Shown here in pieces: positions 34,553-42,848 of a stretch of DNA of 64,000 nt. Every line of letters starts with the position of its first letter. The stretch's first letter is position 1. This DNA is from DATAEG01 sp963703085. GTDB lineage: Bacteria > Actinomycetota > Actinomycetes > Mycobacteriales > Jatrophihabitantaceae. The stretch covers positions 2,542,001 through 2,606,000 of the forward strand of contig OY969789.1 in assembly GCA_963703085.1 (NCBI GenBank). Reading direction: 5' to 3'. The notes under the pieces are model-generated. The model had not been told where the DNA came from. It saw only the letters and a program-made list of their open reading frames with translations, and ran no database searches. The translations under genes and the position numbers were made by a program.

Positions 34553-35478
34553 CCGACCAGGTCGTGGCTGCCGTCGACTGCGGCACCAACTCGCTGCGGT
34601 TGCTGATTGCCCGGTTCAGCGACGGAACGCCGGCGGAACTGCACCGCGAGCTGCGCATCGTCCGCCTCGGTGAAGGGGTGGACCGCACCGGCCGGCTCTC
34701 CGACGCGGCGCTGGGCCGAACCGCGGCGGCGTTAAGGGAGTATGCCGCGACCATCGCACAGTTCGGCGCCCAACGCGTCCGGTTCGTAGCGACCTCGGCC
34801 GCCCGCGATGCCAGCAATCGTGCGCAGCTCGAGGAGATGGTGCGCGATTGCCTCGGTGTCGAGGCCGACATCATCAGCGGAGCCGAGGAAGCCGCGCTCT
34901 CACTGCGTGGGGCGCTGTCCGGGCTCGCTGGCGACGAGCCGGCCCTCGTCCTCGACATCGGCGGCGGGTCGACCGAACTGGTGCTCGGGGTGCCCGCTGA
35001 GCCGGCAGTGCGCGCCGCGGTGAGCATGGACGTGGGCTGCGTCCGGCTCACCGAGCGGTGGCTGGCCGACGACCCCCCGACCGCCGAGCAGGTTGCCGGC
35101 CTCTGCGCGGATGTCGCCACTCACCTCGATACGCTCGACCCGGTGCTGAGACGGGCCGCCGGCAAGCACGTGATCGGCGTCGCCGGAACGGTCACGACCA
35201 TCGCGGCGCTGGCCCTCGAGCTGGCCAGCTACGACCGCGCGCGGATCCATCGCGCCGTGGTGCCGACCGGCGCCGTGCTGCGGGTGACCGAGCAGCTGCT
35301 CGGGATGACCCACGACCAGCGCGCCGCGCGCCCGGTGATCCATCCCGGTCGGGTCGACGTGCTGGTGGCCGGCGCCCTGATCCTGCGCACGGTGTTGCAG
35401 TGGGCTGGCGCCGCCGAACTGATCGCCAGTGAGAGCGACATTCTCGACGGCATCGCCGCCGGCCTGGCCGAAGTCTGA
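34549..35478 (+). CDS. ppx: Exopolyphosphatase / guanosine pentaphosphatase family (Ppx/GppA)
   Basis: Cytosolic ASKHA-fold phosphatase that acts on polyphosphate or pppGpp. The 309-residue protein has the N-terminal phosphate loop VDCGTNSLRLLIA, VRFVATSAARDASN, EEAALSLRGALSG, the second phosphate loop LDIGGGSTELVLG and IGVAGTVTTIAALAL. It is the short, single-module actinobacterial form and lacks the C-terminal HD domain of E. coli Ppx, so hydrolysis of polyphosphate may be weak. Last gene of the eno operon. Confidence 0.93.
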   Translation: MTDQVVAAVDCGTNSLRLLIARFSDGTPAELHRELRIVRLGEGVDRTGRLSDAALGRTAAALREYAATIAQFGAQRVRFVATSAARDASNRAQLEEMVRDCLGVEADIISGAEEAALSLRGALSGLAGDEPALVLDIGGGSTELVLGVPAEPAVRAAVSMDVGCVRLTERWLADDPPTAEQVAGLCADVATHLDTLDPVLRRAAGKHVIGVAGTVTTIAALALELASYDRARIHRAVVPTGAVLRVTEQLLGMTHDQRAARPVIHPGRVDVLVAGALILRTVLQWAGAAELIASESDILDGIAAGLAEV

Positions 35479-35522
35479 CCAGCGCGCGCTCTCGACGCAC
35501 GCCCGCTCGCCTGGTAGAAACG

Positions 35523-35538
35523 AGTGGTCTAGACCATT
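35523..35538. promoter_or_regulatory. DasR-type operator (dre site) before the GlcNAc genes
   Basis: AGTGGTCTAGACCATT contains the perfect 12-bp palindrome TGGTCTAGACCA (35525–35536). This matches the dre consensus known for the GntR-family regulator DasR, which controls N-acetylglucosamine uptake and nagA in actinomycetes. It lies about 55 bases upstream of the ROK kinase start and so should control the kinase–nagA unit. No dasR gene is in the window. Confidence 0.8.
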
Positions 35539-35592
35539 ATTCACTCGGGGACGGTGCGTGAGCGGCGTCCGAGGCGAAGTTTCGGAGGCGGC

Positions 35593-36535
35593 ATGAGCGA
35601 CCTCCGGACCGGCGCGGTGCTCGGTCTGGACGTCGGCGGGACGCAGATGAAAGGTCTGGTCACCGGTCGCGCCGCTGAACCGCTCGTGGAACGGCGCCGG
35701 CCCACCCCGGCCGCCGCCGGACCGGACGCGGTTGTTGCGGAGATCCGCGACTTCTGCCGGGAACTGGCGAAGGAGACCGACGAGCTTCGTGGCGCCGGCT
35801 GTAGCGGTGCCCGGCATCGTCGATCCGATCGCCGGCGTGGCCCGCTACTCGGCAAACCTCGGCTGGACGGACGTTCCGCTGGCGACCATGGTGGCCGACG
35901 ATCTCGGCGTGCCGGTGCGTTTGGATCACGATGTGCGGACCGCGGGGCTTGCCGAGGGCCGGCTCGGCGCCGGTCGTGGCGTCGCGGAATTCCTGTTCGT
36001 GCCGGTCGGCACCGGCATCGCCGCGGCGGTTTCGATCGGGTCGCAGATGCGGTCCGGCGCGTACGGTGCCGCCGGCGAACTCGGTCACATCCCGGTGTAT
36101 CCCGGTGGTGAACGCTGTGCCTGCGGGCAGCTCGGCTGCGTGGAGGCCTACGCCTCGGCGGCCGCCATCCGGCGCCGCTACGTGGCCGCCGGTGGGGTCG
36201 GCGACCCCGATGCGCGGCAGGTTGTCGCCCGGCTCGACGTCGACCCGCTCGCCGCCCGGATCTGGCAGGAGGCGTGCACCGCGCTAGGTATCGCGTTGGC
36301 GACGTACACGCTCATCGCCGATCCGGCGCTCATCGTGATCGGAGGTGGCGTGGCCGACGCCGGTGCGGCATTGCTCGGTCCGGTGTGCAGTGAACTCATG
36401 GCCCGGCTGGCCTGGCGCCCTGTGCCCGATCCGGCCGTGACCGTTGCCATGCTGGGTTCTGGTGCCGGAGCGATCGGTGCTGCGTTACTGGGCTGGCAGG
36501 CCGCCGGAGTCCCCGCCGCCGAGGAGCGCACCTGA
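35593..36535 (+). pseudogene. ROK-family sugar kinase, interrupted by one frameshift
   Basis: Probable N-acetylglucosamine or glucose kinase. The ATG at 35593 has GGAGG upstream and starts MSDLRTGAVLGLDVGGTQMK with the ATP-binding DxGGT motif. At about 35797–35801 the coding frame jumps by one: the first frame reads ELRGAGCSG and leads to a stop at 36111, while the second resumes with VAVPGIVDPIAGVARYSANLGW and runs to 36535. Removing one base restores a normal protein of about 313 residues. All motifs are kept: VPVGTGIAAAV, ELGHIPV, and the zinc-binding CACGQLGCVEAY. This suggests a sequencing error or a very recent mutation. nagA overlaps its stop as TGATG. Confidence 0.85.
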
Positions 36536-37680
36536 TGCCTGCCGTCCAGGACATCACTCTGCGCGGCGCGCGGGTGGTCACGCCGCTCGGTGTGCTCGAC
36601 GAGGGTTGGGTGCGGATCGTCGACGGTCGCATCGCCGCCGTCGGCGACGGGCCGGCACCCAGCGACACCGCGACGCAGGAAGTGCCCGGCGGCTGGCTGG
36701 TGCCGGGGTACATCGACCTGCACATGCACGGCGGCGGCGGTCACGACGTCACCGGGTCGATCGGAGACATGGCCGCAGCGGTTGCGTTCCACCGGCGCTT
36801 CGGCACCACACGTACCCAGGTCTCCCTCGTGACCGCACCGGTCGCCGACCTCGTCGCGCAGCTGGGCTGGGTCGCCGAGCTCGCGGACGACCCGGCCCGC
36901 GGAGTCATCGGGGCACACCTGGAGGGGCCATTCCTGTCCGAGGTGCGGTGCGGCGCACAGAACCCCGACTTCCTGCTGTCCCCGGACGCCGAGGTGATGG
37001 CCTCCCTACAGAAGGCCGCCGCCGGACACCTGCGCACCGTCACCCTCGCGCCGGAGTTGCCCGGCGCTCTCGACCTGGTCACGGCTCTCGTCGAGGCCGG
37101 CATCGTCGCAGCTGTCGGGCACACCGACGCCACGTACGCGCAGGCGAGCGCTGCCTTCGCGGCCGGCGCGACGCTGGCCACCCATCTCTTCAACGGGATG
37201 CGGCCGCTGCATCACCGCGAGCCGGGCCCGGTGCTCGCGGCGCTGGACGCCGATGCCGCCTGCGAAGTCATCAACGACGGCATCCACGTGCACCCGTCGA
37301 TCGTGCGGATGGTCGCCGACCGCGACGACCGGCTGCTCGTGCTGGTCACCGACGCGATCGACGCAGCCGGGATGGGCGACGGGGAGTACGAACTCGGCGG
37401 GCAGCAAGTGCGCGTCGCCGGTGGTCAAGCCCGGCTGGTCCGCACCGGTTCACTGGCCGGCAGCACGTTGACGATGGACGCCGCCGTGCGCCGTGCGATC
37501 ACCGTAGGCGCGTTGCCGGTCGAGGTGGCGGTCGCTGCCGCCACCACGAACCCGGCCCGGGTGCTCGGCATCGACGACGAATGCGGATCGATCGCTGCGG
37601 GGCTCACGGCCGACCTGGTGCACCTCGACGATCACTTCGAGGTGCAGGCCGTCATGCAGCAGGGCCAGTGGCAGCGATAA
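36535..37680 (+). CDS. nagA: N-acetylglucosamine-6-phosphate deacetylase
   Basis: Removes acetate from GlcNAc-6-phosphate, linking chitin or cell-wall amino-sugar use to glycolysis. The 381-residue amidohydrolase has PGYIDLHMHGGGGHDV (metal-binding HxH), the bridging glutamate in GAHLEGPFLS, VGHTDATYAQ, ATHLFNGMRPLHHREPG, the catalytic aspartate in LVLVTDAIDAAGM, and a C-terminal beta-sandwich strand set. Its ATG overlaps the kinase stop by one base (TGATG); both should answer to the dre site upstream. Its last 29 bases overlap the convergent DUF4235 gene. Confidence 0.95.
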   Translation: MPAVQDITLRGARVVTPLGVLDEGWVRIVDGRIAAVGDGPAPSDTATQEVPGGWLVPGYIDLHMHGGGGHDVTGSIGDMAAAVAFHRRFGTTRTQVSLVTAPVADLVAQLGWVAELADDPARGVIGAHLEGPFLSEVRCGAQNPDFLLSPDAEVMASLQKAAAGHLRTVTLAPELPGALDLVTALVEAGIVAAVGHTDATYAQASAAFAAGATLATHLFNGMRPLHHREPGPVLAALDADAACEVINDGIHVHPSIVRMVADRDDRLLVLVTDAIDAAGMGDGEYELGGQQVRVAGGQARLVRTGSLAGSTLTMDAAVRRAITVGALPVEVAVAAATTNPARVLGIDDECGSIAAGLTADLVHLDDHFEVQAVMQQGQWQR

Positions 37681-37999
37681 CGGCTGCTTCGGTCTCCTTG
37701 CTCTTCTGCTTCTTGGCCGGCGGATCGGTGCCGATCGCTGCCCGCCACACCTCGGCCGAACCCTTGCTCGTCACCAACTTCGTCGCCGCTGCCCCGACGC
37801 CGGTCAACGCCGCCCAGGTAAGGGCATCGCGCATCTGGGTGTCGTGCCTGCGCGGATCGCGCTGCGGATCACCGGGCCGCGCGGCCAGCCACGCGCGCTC
37901 GACCAGCTTGCCCACCCCGCGGGCGACCGGGATCGCGATGACGATCGTGAGCACCTTGTAGAGCAGCTTGCTGATGATGTTCCACACCCGGCTGATCAT
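37652..37999 (-). CDS. DUF4235 family small membrane protein
   Basis: A 115-residue protein starting MISRVWNIISKLLYKVLTIV, with two hydrophobic segments (LLYKVLTIVIAIPVARGVG and ALTWAALTGVGAAATKLV) in the pattern of actinobacterial DUF4235 proteins, whose role is unknown. The C-terminus is lysine-rich. I chose the ATG at 37999 over the open frame from 38077, since the earlier part is not hydrophobic or conserved in character. Its 3' end overlaps the end of nagA. Confidence 0.78.
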   Translation of the reverse strand: MISRVWNIISKLLYKVLTIVIAIPVARGVGKLVERAWLAARPGDPQRDPRRHDTQMRDALTWAALTGVGAAATKLVTSKGSAEVWRAAIGTDPPAKKQKSKETEAAVIAATGPAA

Positions 38000-38064
38000 A
38001 GGGTTGGTCTGTCGGGCCGTGGGCCCCCTGACGCCGCCTTGTCGGCGTGTGGTGCGCTGTGCGG

Positions 38065-38841
38065 ATGGTGAGCGCACCGGGTAGCGGATGGCCCGGCGAT
38101 CCGGCTACGGCCGGTACCCCGGTGGGCCACGATCCGGCGCAGGTGTCGGAGCTGGCCGTGTCGTCCCGGTCGCTGGCTGTGCTGGACGCCCGGGTCACGG
38201 TCTGCCGAGCCTGCCCGCGGCTCGTCCAATGGCGGGAGCAGGTGGCTGCCGAGAAGCGCCGCGCGTTTGCCGATGAGCCGTACTGGGGCCGTCCCATCGC
38301 GGGCTTCGGCGTCACCGACCCGCGGCTGCTGATCGTCGGGCTGGCGCCGGCCGCACACGGGGGCAACCGGACCGGACGCACCTTCACCGGAGATCGTTCC
38401 GGGGACTGGCTGTACGCGTCGCTGTACCGGATCGGCCTGGCCAACCAGCCGACCAGCGTTCATGCGGCCGACGGCCTGGAACTGTTCGACACCAGGATCG
38501 TCGCCGCGGTGCGGTGTGCCCCGCCGGCCAACAAGCCGACACCGGCCGAACGGGACACCTGCCTGCCGTGGCTGGTCCGCGAGCTGCAGCTCGTCCTCGG
38601 CACCGTGCGCTCGATCGTCGTGCTCGGCGGTTTCGGGTGGTCAGCACTGTGGCCGGCGCTGCGTCAGGCCGGTATCGAGTTGCCACCCCGCGTTCCGCTG
38701 TTCGGTCACGGTGTCGAGGTCGAGCTGCCCGGCGGCATCGGCGTCTTCGGCTGCTACCACGTGAGCCAGCAGAACACCTTCACCGGCCGGCTCACCGAGC
38801 AGATGCTCGACGGAGTGTTGTCCCGTGCAGCGCACCGCTGA
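38065..38841 (+). CDS. Uracil-DNA glycosylase, family 5 (UdgB-like)
   Basis: Removes uracil and other deaminated bases from DNA. The 258-residue protein contains the family motif LIVGLAPAAHGGNRTGR (about residue 92–108) with no polar catalytic residue in the usual Asp/Asn position, as in family 5, and CYHVSQQNTFTGRLT near the C-terminus in the second active-site region. Cysteines at VCRACPRL and in CAPPANKPTPAERDTCLPWL are placed to hold the iron–sulfur cluster of families 4/5. The start is the ATG at 38065 or GTG at 38068; no strong ribosome-binding site is present. Confidence 0.88.
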   Translation: MVSAPGSGWPGDPATAGTPVGHDPAQVSELAVSSRSLAVLDARVTVCRACPRLVQWREQVAAEKRRAFADEPYWGRPIAGFGVTDPRLLIVGLAPAAHGGNRTGRTFTGDRSGDWLYASLYRIGLANQPTSVHAADGLELFDTRIVAAVRCAPPANKPTPAERDTCLPWLVRELQLVLGTVRSIVVLGGFGWSALWPALRQAGIELPPRVPLFGHGVEVELPGGIGVFGCYHVSQQNTFTGRLTEQMLDGVLSRAAHR

Positions 38842-38919
38842 GCCACGGCGCCGCAAGGGCGCAGCGCCGTCCGCGTAGGCTCGACAGGGCGAGTTCGACA
38901 CAGCCGAGGAGGTCAGTTC

Positions 38920-40359
38920 GTGACCGCGCAGATCGCTCCCCGACGGCCCGCCGCGACCCGGCCGACGAAGGTCGTCATCGTCGGTGGCGGCTACGTCGGT
39001 ATGTACACCGCATTGCGTCTGCAGCGATCGGTCTCACGCGGCCAGGCCGAGATCATCGTCATCGATCCGCAGGCGAACATGACCTATCAGCCGTTCCTGC
39101 CGGAAGCCGCAGCAGGCAGCGTCGAGCCGCGGCACGTGGTTGTCTCGCTGCGCCGCGTACTGCGCAAGTGTCGCGTCGTGTCGGCGTCGGTGACGAACAT
39201 CAACCACGAACGCCGGACTGTCACCGTGCAACCGGAGATGGGCGCGAGCTACGGCCTCGATTACGACCTGATCGTCGTGTGCCCCGGGTCGATCTCCCGA
39301 TTGCTGCCGATCCCGGGGCTCGGCGACGTCGGCATCGGGTTCAAGACGATCGGTGAAGCCATCTACCTGCGCAACCGGGTGCTGGCGCAGATCGACTTCG
39401 CCGCGTCCACCGACAACGCCGAACTGCGTCGGCGGGCGCTCACCTTCGTGTTCGTCGGCGGCGGCTATGCCGGCGTCGAGGCGATGGCCGAGCTCGAGGA
39501 CATGGCGGCCTACTACGCGCGCCGGTACGTGCCGGGCATCGACCGCAAGGAGATGCGCTGGGTGCTCGTGGAGGCGGCGTCGCGGATCATGCCCGAGGTG
39601 TCGGTCCCGCTCAGTTCGTACACCGTCGACCGGCTGACCGAGCGCGGCATCGACGTGCGCCTGGAGACCCGGCTCAATTCCGCGGTGGGCGGCCACATCG
39701 AGTTGAGCGACGGGTCGACGTTCGATGCGAACACCTTGGTCTGGACGGCTGGGGTGAAGGCCCATCCGATGCTCGAGCACACCGACTTGCCGCGCGACGA
39801 CAAGGGCCGGGTGCCGTGCTCGGCGAGCATGGCGGTACGCGGGGTCAGTGGAGCCTTCGCCGCCGGGGACTGTGCGGCGGTGCCGGACCTGACCGGCCCA
39901 CCCGGGGCGATCTGCGGCCCCAGCGCACAGCACGCCGTTCGGCAGGCGAAGGTGCTGGCCAAGAACCTCAAGCGTGAGATCACCGGCGACGAGCTGCTGG
40001 AGTACCGGCACAAATACGTCGGTTCGGTCGCCTCGCTCGGGCTGTACCGCGGGGTGGCCGAGATCTACGGCATCAAGCTGAAGGGGCCCATCGCCTGGCT
40101 CATGCACCGGACCTACCACGTGTCGCGGATGCCCACCCTGAATCGCAAGGTGCGCGTCCTGGCGGACTGGACCGGGGCGCTGCTGTTCCGCCGCGAAGTC
40201 GTCTCACTCGGTCAGCTGCAACAGCCGCTGACCCTGTTCCAGGAGGCGGCTGTCCCGTCCGGCGACCCGGCTGCCGCGATGCCGCCGGGAACGTCACCGG
40301 TCACACCAGGTGCCGACCAGACGGAGGCGTCCGCGCCAGCCAGGGCGGCAAGGAACTGA
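38920..40359 (+). CDS. ndh: Type II NADH dehydrogenase (NDH-2)
   Basis: Membrane-associated, non-proton-pumping NADH:quinone oxidoreductase. The 479-residue flavoprotein has two dinucleotide folds: FAD at KVVIVGGGYVGMYTALRLQ and NADH at FVFVGGGYAGVEAMAELEDM. The stretch VPCSASMAVRGVSGAFAAGDCAAVPD is the second FAD site (quoted in part: AFAAGDCAAVPD). A hydrophobic/basic C-terminal region (AWLMHRTYHVSRMPTLNRK) matches the membrane-binding end of actinobacterial Ndh. The GTG at 38920 is preceded by GAGGAGG. The C-terminal 40 residues are Pro/Ala-rich. Confidence 0.92.
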   Translation: MTAQIAPRRPAATRPTKVVIVGGGYVGMYTALRLQRSVSRGQAEIIVIDPQANMTYQPFLPEAAAGSVEPRHVVVSLRRVLRKCRVVSASVTNINHERRTVTVQPEMGASYGLDYDLIVVCPGSISRLLPIPGLGDVGIGFKTIGEAIYLRNRVLAQIDFAASTDNAELRRRALTFVFVGGGYAGVEAMAELEDMAAYYARRYVPGIDRKEMRWVLVEAASRIMPEVSVPLSSYTVDRLTERGIDVRLETRLNSAVGGHIELSDGSTFDANTLVWTAGVKAHPMLEHTDLPRDDKGRVPCSASMAVRGVSGAFAAGDCAAVPDLTGPPGAICGPSAQHAVRQAKVLAKNLKREITGDELLEYRHKYVGSVASLGLYRGVAEIYGIKLKGPIAWLMHRTYHVSRMPTLNRKVRVLADWTGALLFRREVVSLGQLQQPLTLFQEAAVPSGDPAAAMPPGTSPVTPGADQTEASAPARAARN

Positions 40360-40377
40360 CGCGCAGCGCGCAGCACT

Positions 40378-40454
40378 GCCCCCGTAGCCCAATTGGCAGA
40401 GGCAGACCCCTTAAAAGGGTTCCAGTGTCGGTTCGAACCCGACCGGGGGTTCCA
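40378..40454 (+). tRNA. tRNA with UAA anticodon and a short (class I) variable loop
   Basis: Seventy-seven bases fold as a tRNA: acceptor GCCCCCG (40378–40384) with CGGGGGT (40444–40450; first pair G·U), T arm GTCGG–TTCGAAC–CCGAC (40427–40443), anticodon stem GACCC/GGGTT with loop CTTAAAA (40410–40416), so the anticodon is TAA at 40412–40414. Discriminator T at 40451 and CCA encoded at 40452–40454. TAA would read UUA (Leu), but the variable region is only five bases, whereas tRNA-Leu normally has a long arm, and bacterial tRNA-Leu has discriminator A. Charging identity is therefore unsure. Confidence 0.85.
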
Positions 40455-40547
40455 CCGACTAACGCTGTGTTGCGTGAATCTTGCCGGTAGGCCATTATCT
40501 GCACAGCAAATCGGGGGCCTTGTTGACACCTGAAAGGTCCCCCCGCC

Positions 40548-41865
40548 ATGGTCGGTCACCCATCCGCGACCGGTCGGCACCGCGCCCGCGCCACGGCCCT
40601 CTCGCCGCTGGTCGCCGCCTTCGCCACCCTGGTGCTGCTGGTCGGGATGGCCACGGTGCTGCTGGTGCACAGCAAGCCCGCGTCGGCGGCGACGACCGGT
40701 GACACGATCATCGCTGCCGCCCGTTCGCAGCTCGGCAAGCCGTATTGCTTCGCCGGGGGAAACGCCTACGGCCCCACGCACGGGTCGGGCGGCTCGGGGT
40801 GTTCGTCGAAGACGACGGTCGGCTTCGACTGCTCAGGACTCGTCCTCTACGCCTATGCACGCGCCGGCATCCACCTGAACGTCCACTACACGGACAACGA
40901 ATACAACGAAGTCCTCGCCATGGGCGGCACGGTGGTGCCCTGGGCGCAGGCCGCACCCGGTGCGCTCATCCTCTTCCACTCCACCGGGGACAGTCCTGCG
41001 TACTTCCACCACATCGCCATCTACACCGGCAACGGCATGCTCATCGAGGCGTCCAACTTCAACGAGCCCCTTGCCGAACGGCCGATCTATCCGGACGACA
41101 AGGTCGTCTTCGTGCAGCCGCCGCAGCTGAACTATTGGCACGGCGACGACTGGTTCGCCTCGCACCAGAACGGCCGGTTCCTGTTGACCAACACGCTGGG
41201 CACTCCGCTGCTCAAGTCATTCACGACCGGCTGGTACGACGACATCCCGCTGAGCGGCGACTGGGACGGCAACGGCACCGACACCACCGGGTATTTCGCC
41301 AAGTCGACCAGTACGTTCTACCTCAGCAACTCTCTGGGCGGCGGGGCCCGCTACGCGTGGAGTTTCGGTACCGCGCGGGACATCCCCATCGTCGGTGATT
41401 GGAACGGCGACGGCATCGACACCGTCGGGGTATACCGGCAGTCGACCGGGACGTTCTTTCTCGCCACCAGCAACGGCAGCCGCAGCTTCACCAGAGTGCA
41501 GTGGGGTACAGCGGGCAACTACGAACCGATCGTCGGCGACTGGGACGGCAACGGCACCACCACGCTGGGGTTGCGCCGGTTGGTCACCGGACGCTTCTAC
41601 CTGAGCAATGCGCTGAGCGGGACGCACTCGACCGCCTTCGATTACGGCCTGCCCACCGATGTGGCCGTCGCCGGGAACTGGGACGCGAAGCAGGGCGACA
41701 GTGTCGGCGTATTCCGGCCCGGCGACGCACACGTTCTGGCTGCGTAACGCCATGTCCGGTGCCAACTGGAAGTCGGTCAACTACGGGCTGCCCACCGACC
41801 AGCCGCTGGTGGGCGACTGGGACGGCAACGGCACGACCACCCTTGGCGTTTCTCGGCCCACCTGA
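40548..41865 (+). pseudogene. Secreted NlpC/P60 peptidoglycan hydrolase with WD-GNG repeats, one frameshift near the 3' end
   Basis: Exported cell-wall endopeptidase. Signal/transmembrane segment at ~20–40 (LVAAFATLVLLVGMATVLLV). The NlpC/P60 domain (~50–190) keeps the catalytic cysteine in VGFDCSGLVLYAY and the histidine in YFHHIAIYTGNG. Then follow four or five repeats of ~45 residues with GDWDGNGTDTTGYF / GDWNGDGIDTVGVY, a beta-propeller-like module that may bind wall or sugar. At about 41721–41724 the frame breaks: the first frame ends at 41747, and the repeat continues one base later as THTFWLRNAMSGANWKSVNY to 41865. One extra base explains it; the catalytic domain is unaffected. GAAAGG lies before the ATG at 40548. 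Confidence 0.82.
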
Positions 41866-41987
41866 GCCGACCCCGCGCGGAACTTCCCCCGGGCGCCCAC
41901 CGTTGGTTGAGTACGGTGGAGCGGTCCTGTCACGGGCTCTCCCGGCCGACCAGTAACAGCATCAGTGAGCAGAGTGGAGGCGGCCCC

Positions 41988-42848
41988 ATGCCGAACCCCG
42001 TCCTGAACAAACTCGCCGAGCCGAAGCGCGCGCCGGTCCGCCCGGCGCCGTCGCCGGAGCAGCTGCAACGGATGTGGGATCACCCCACCTACCAGGCGCC
42101 GGTCCCGGCCAGCCCGCCGGGCAACTTCCCACCGATCGACGGCAAGGGCTACGGCGGCGGTGGTGCGGGCGGCAGCGCGCCGACGCGCTACATGACCCTG
42201 GACGACGTAGTGGTGCGTACCGGCGTCATGCTCGCGGTTGTCCTCGTCACCGGTGCACTCACCTGGAGCCTCGGCCCGAGCAGCACCAGCGCCGGCGGGT
42301 TGATCGGTCTCGGCCTGATCGGCGGCCTCGGCCTGGGCCTCTACATGGCCTTCACCATGAAGGCCAACGCGGTCACCGCCATCCTGTACTCCGCCTTCGA
42401 GGGGCTGCTGCTCGGTGGGGTGAGCCGGGCGTTCAACGACCGGTACCCCGGCATCGTCATCCAGGCCCTCACCGGCACGATGATGGTCGCCGGCGGCATG
42501 CTTGTCGTCTACCGCAGTGGCGTCATCCGGGTCACGCCACGGTTCACCCGGATGGTCATCGGCGCCACCATCGGAGCGCTCGGGCTCATGGTCGTCAACC
42601 TCGTCGCCTCGTTCTTCGTCGATGGTGGATTGGGCCTGCGTGACGGCGGGGCGATGGCGATCCTCTTCAGCCTGGTGTGCATCGGGCTGGCTGCGTTCAA
42701 CCTGGTGCTGGACTTCGACATGATCGAGCAGAGCATCAAGCGCGGCGCCGACCAGAAGTTCGCCTGGTACGCCTCGTTCGGCCTGATGGTCACGCTGATC
42801 TGGCTCTACATCGAACTGCTCCGCCTCATCGGCTACCTGCGCGACTGA
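41988..42848 (+). CDS. Bax inhibitor-1/YccA-family membrane protein
   Basis: Integral membrane protein of 286 residues: a Pro/Gly-rich cytosolic N-terminus (~1–70) and seven hydrophobic helices. Family pattern is visible in YMTLDDVVVRTGVMLAVVLV at the first helix, AILYSAFEGLLLGGVSRAF, and the C-terminal LVLDFDMIEQSIKRGADQKFAWY, containing the DxD pair thought to form the pH sensor of bacterial homologues that leak calcium. GTGGAGG lies seven bases upstream of the ATG at 41988. Its 3' end overlaps the convergent DUF559 gene by 23 bases. Physiological role in actinobacteria is not established. Confidence 0.9.
   Translation: MPNPVLNKLAEPKRAPVRPAPSPEQLQRMWDHPTYQAPVPASPPGNFPPIDGKGYGGGGAGGSAPTRYMTLDDVVVRTGVMLAVVLVTGALTWSLGPSSTSAGGLIGLGLIGGLGLGLYMAFTMKANAVTAILYSAFEGLLLGGVSRAFNDRYPGIVIQALTGTMMVAGGMLVVYRSGVIRVTPRFTRMVIGATIGALGLMVVNLVASFFVDGGLGLRDGGAMAILFSLVCIGLAAFNLVLDFDMIEQSIKRGADQKFAWYASFGLMVTLIWLYIELLRLIGYLRD

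Noticed and set aside
35790..35810. Programmed +1 frameshift in the ROK kinase
   Set aside because: No slippery sequence, stimulatory stem-loop or in-frame stop at the shift point was seen; error or mutation is simpler.
40405..40421. Reading the tRNA anticodon as CTT (Lys)
   Set aside because: The 7-base loop CTTAAAA fixes U33 at 40411 and the anticodon as TAA; a CTT reading would need a shifted stem that does not pair.
40455..40547. c-di-AMP (ydaO-type) riboswitch before the NlpC/P60 gene
   Set aside because: Such switches often precede wall-hydrolase genes in actinobacteria, but only 93 bases separate the tRNA from the start codon, and I see none of the expected conserved segments.
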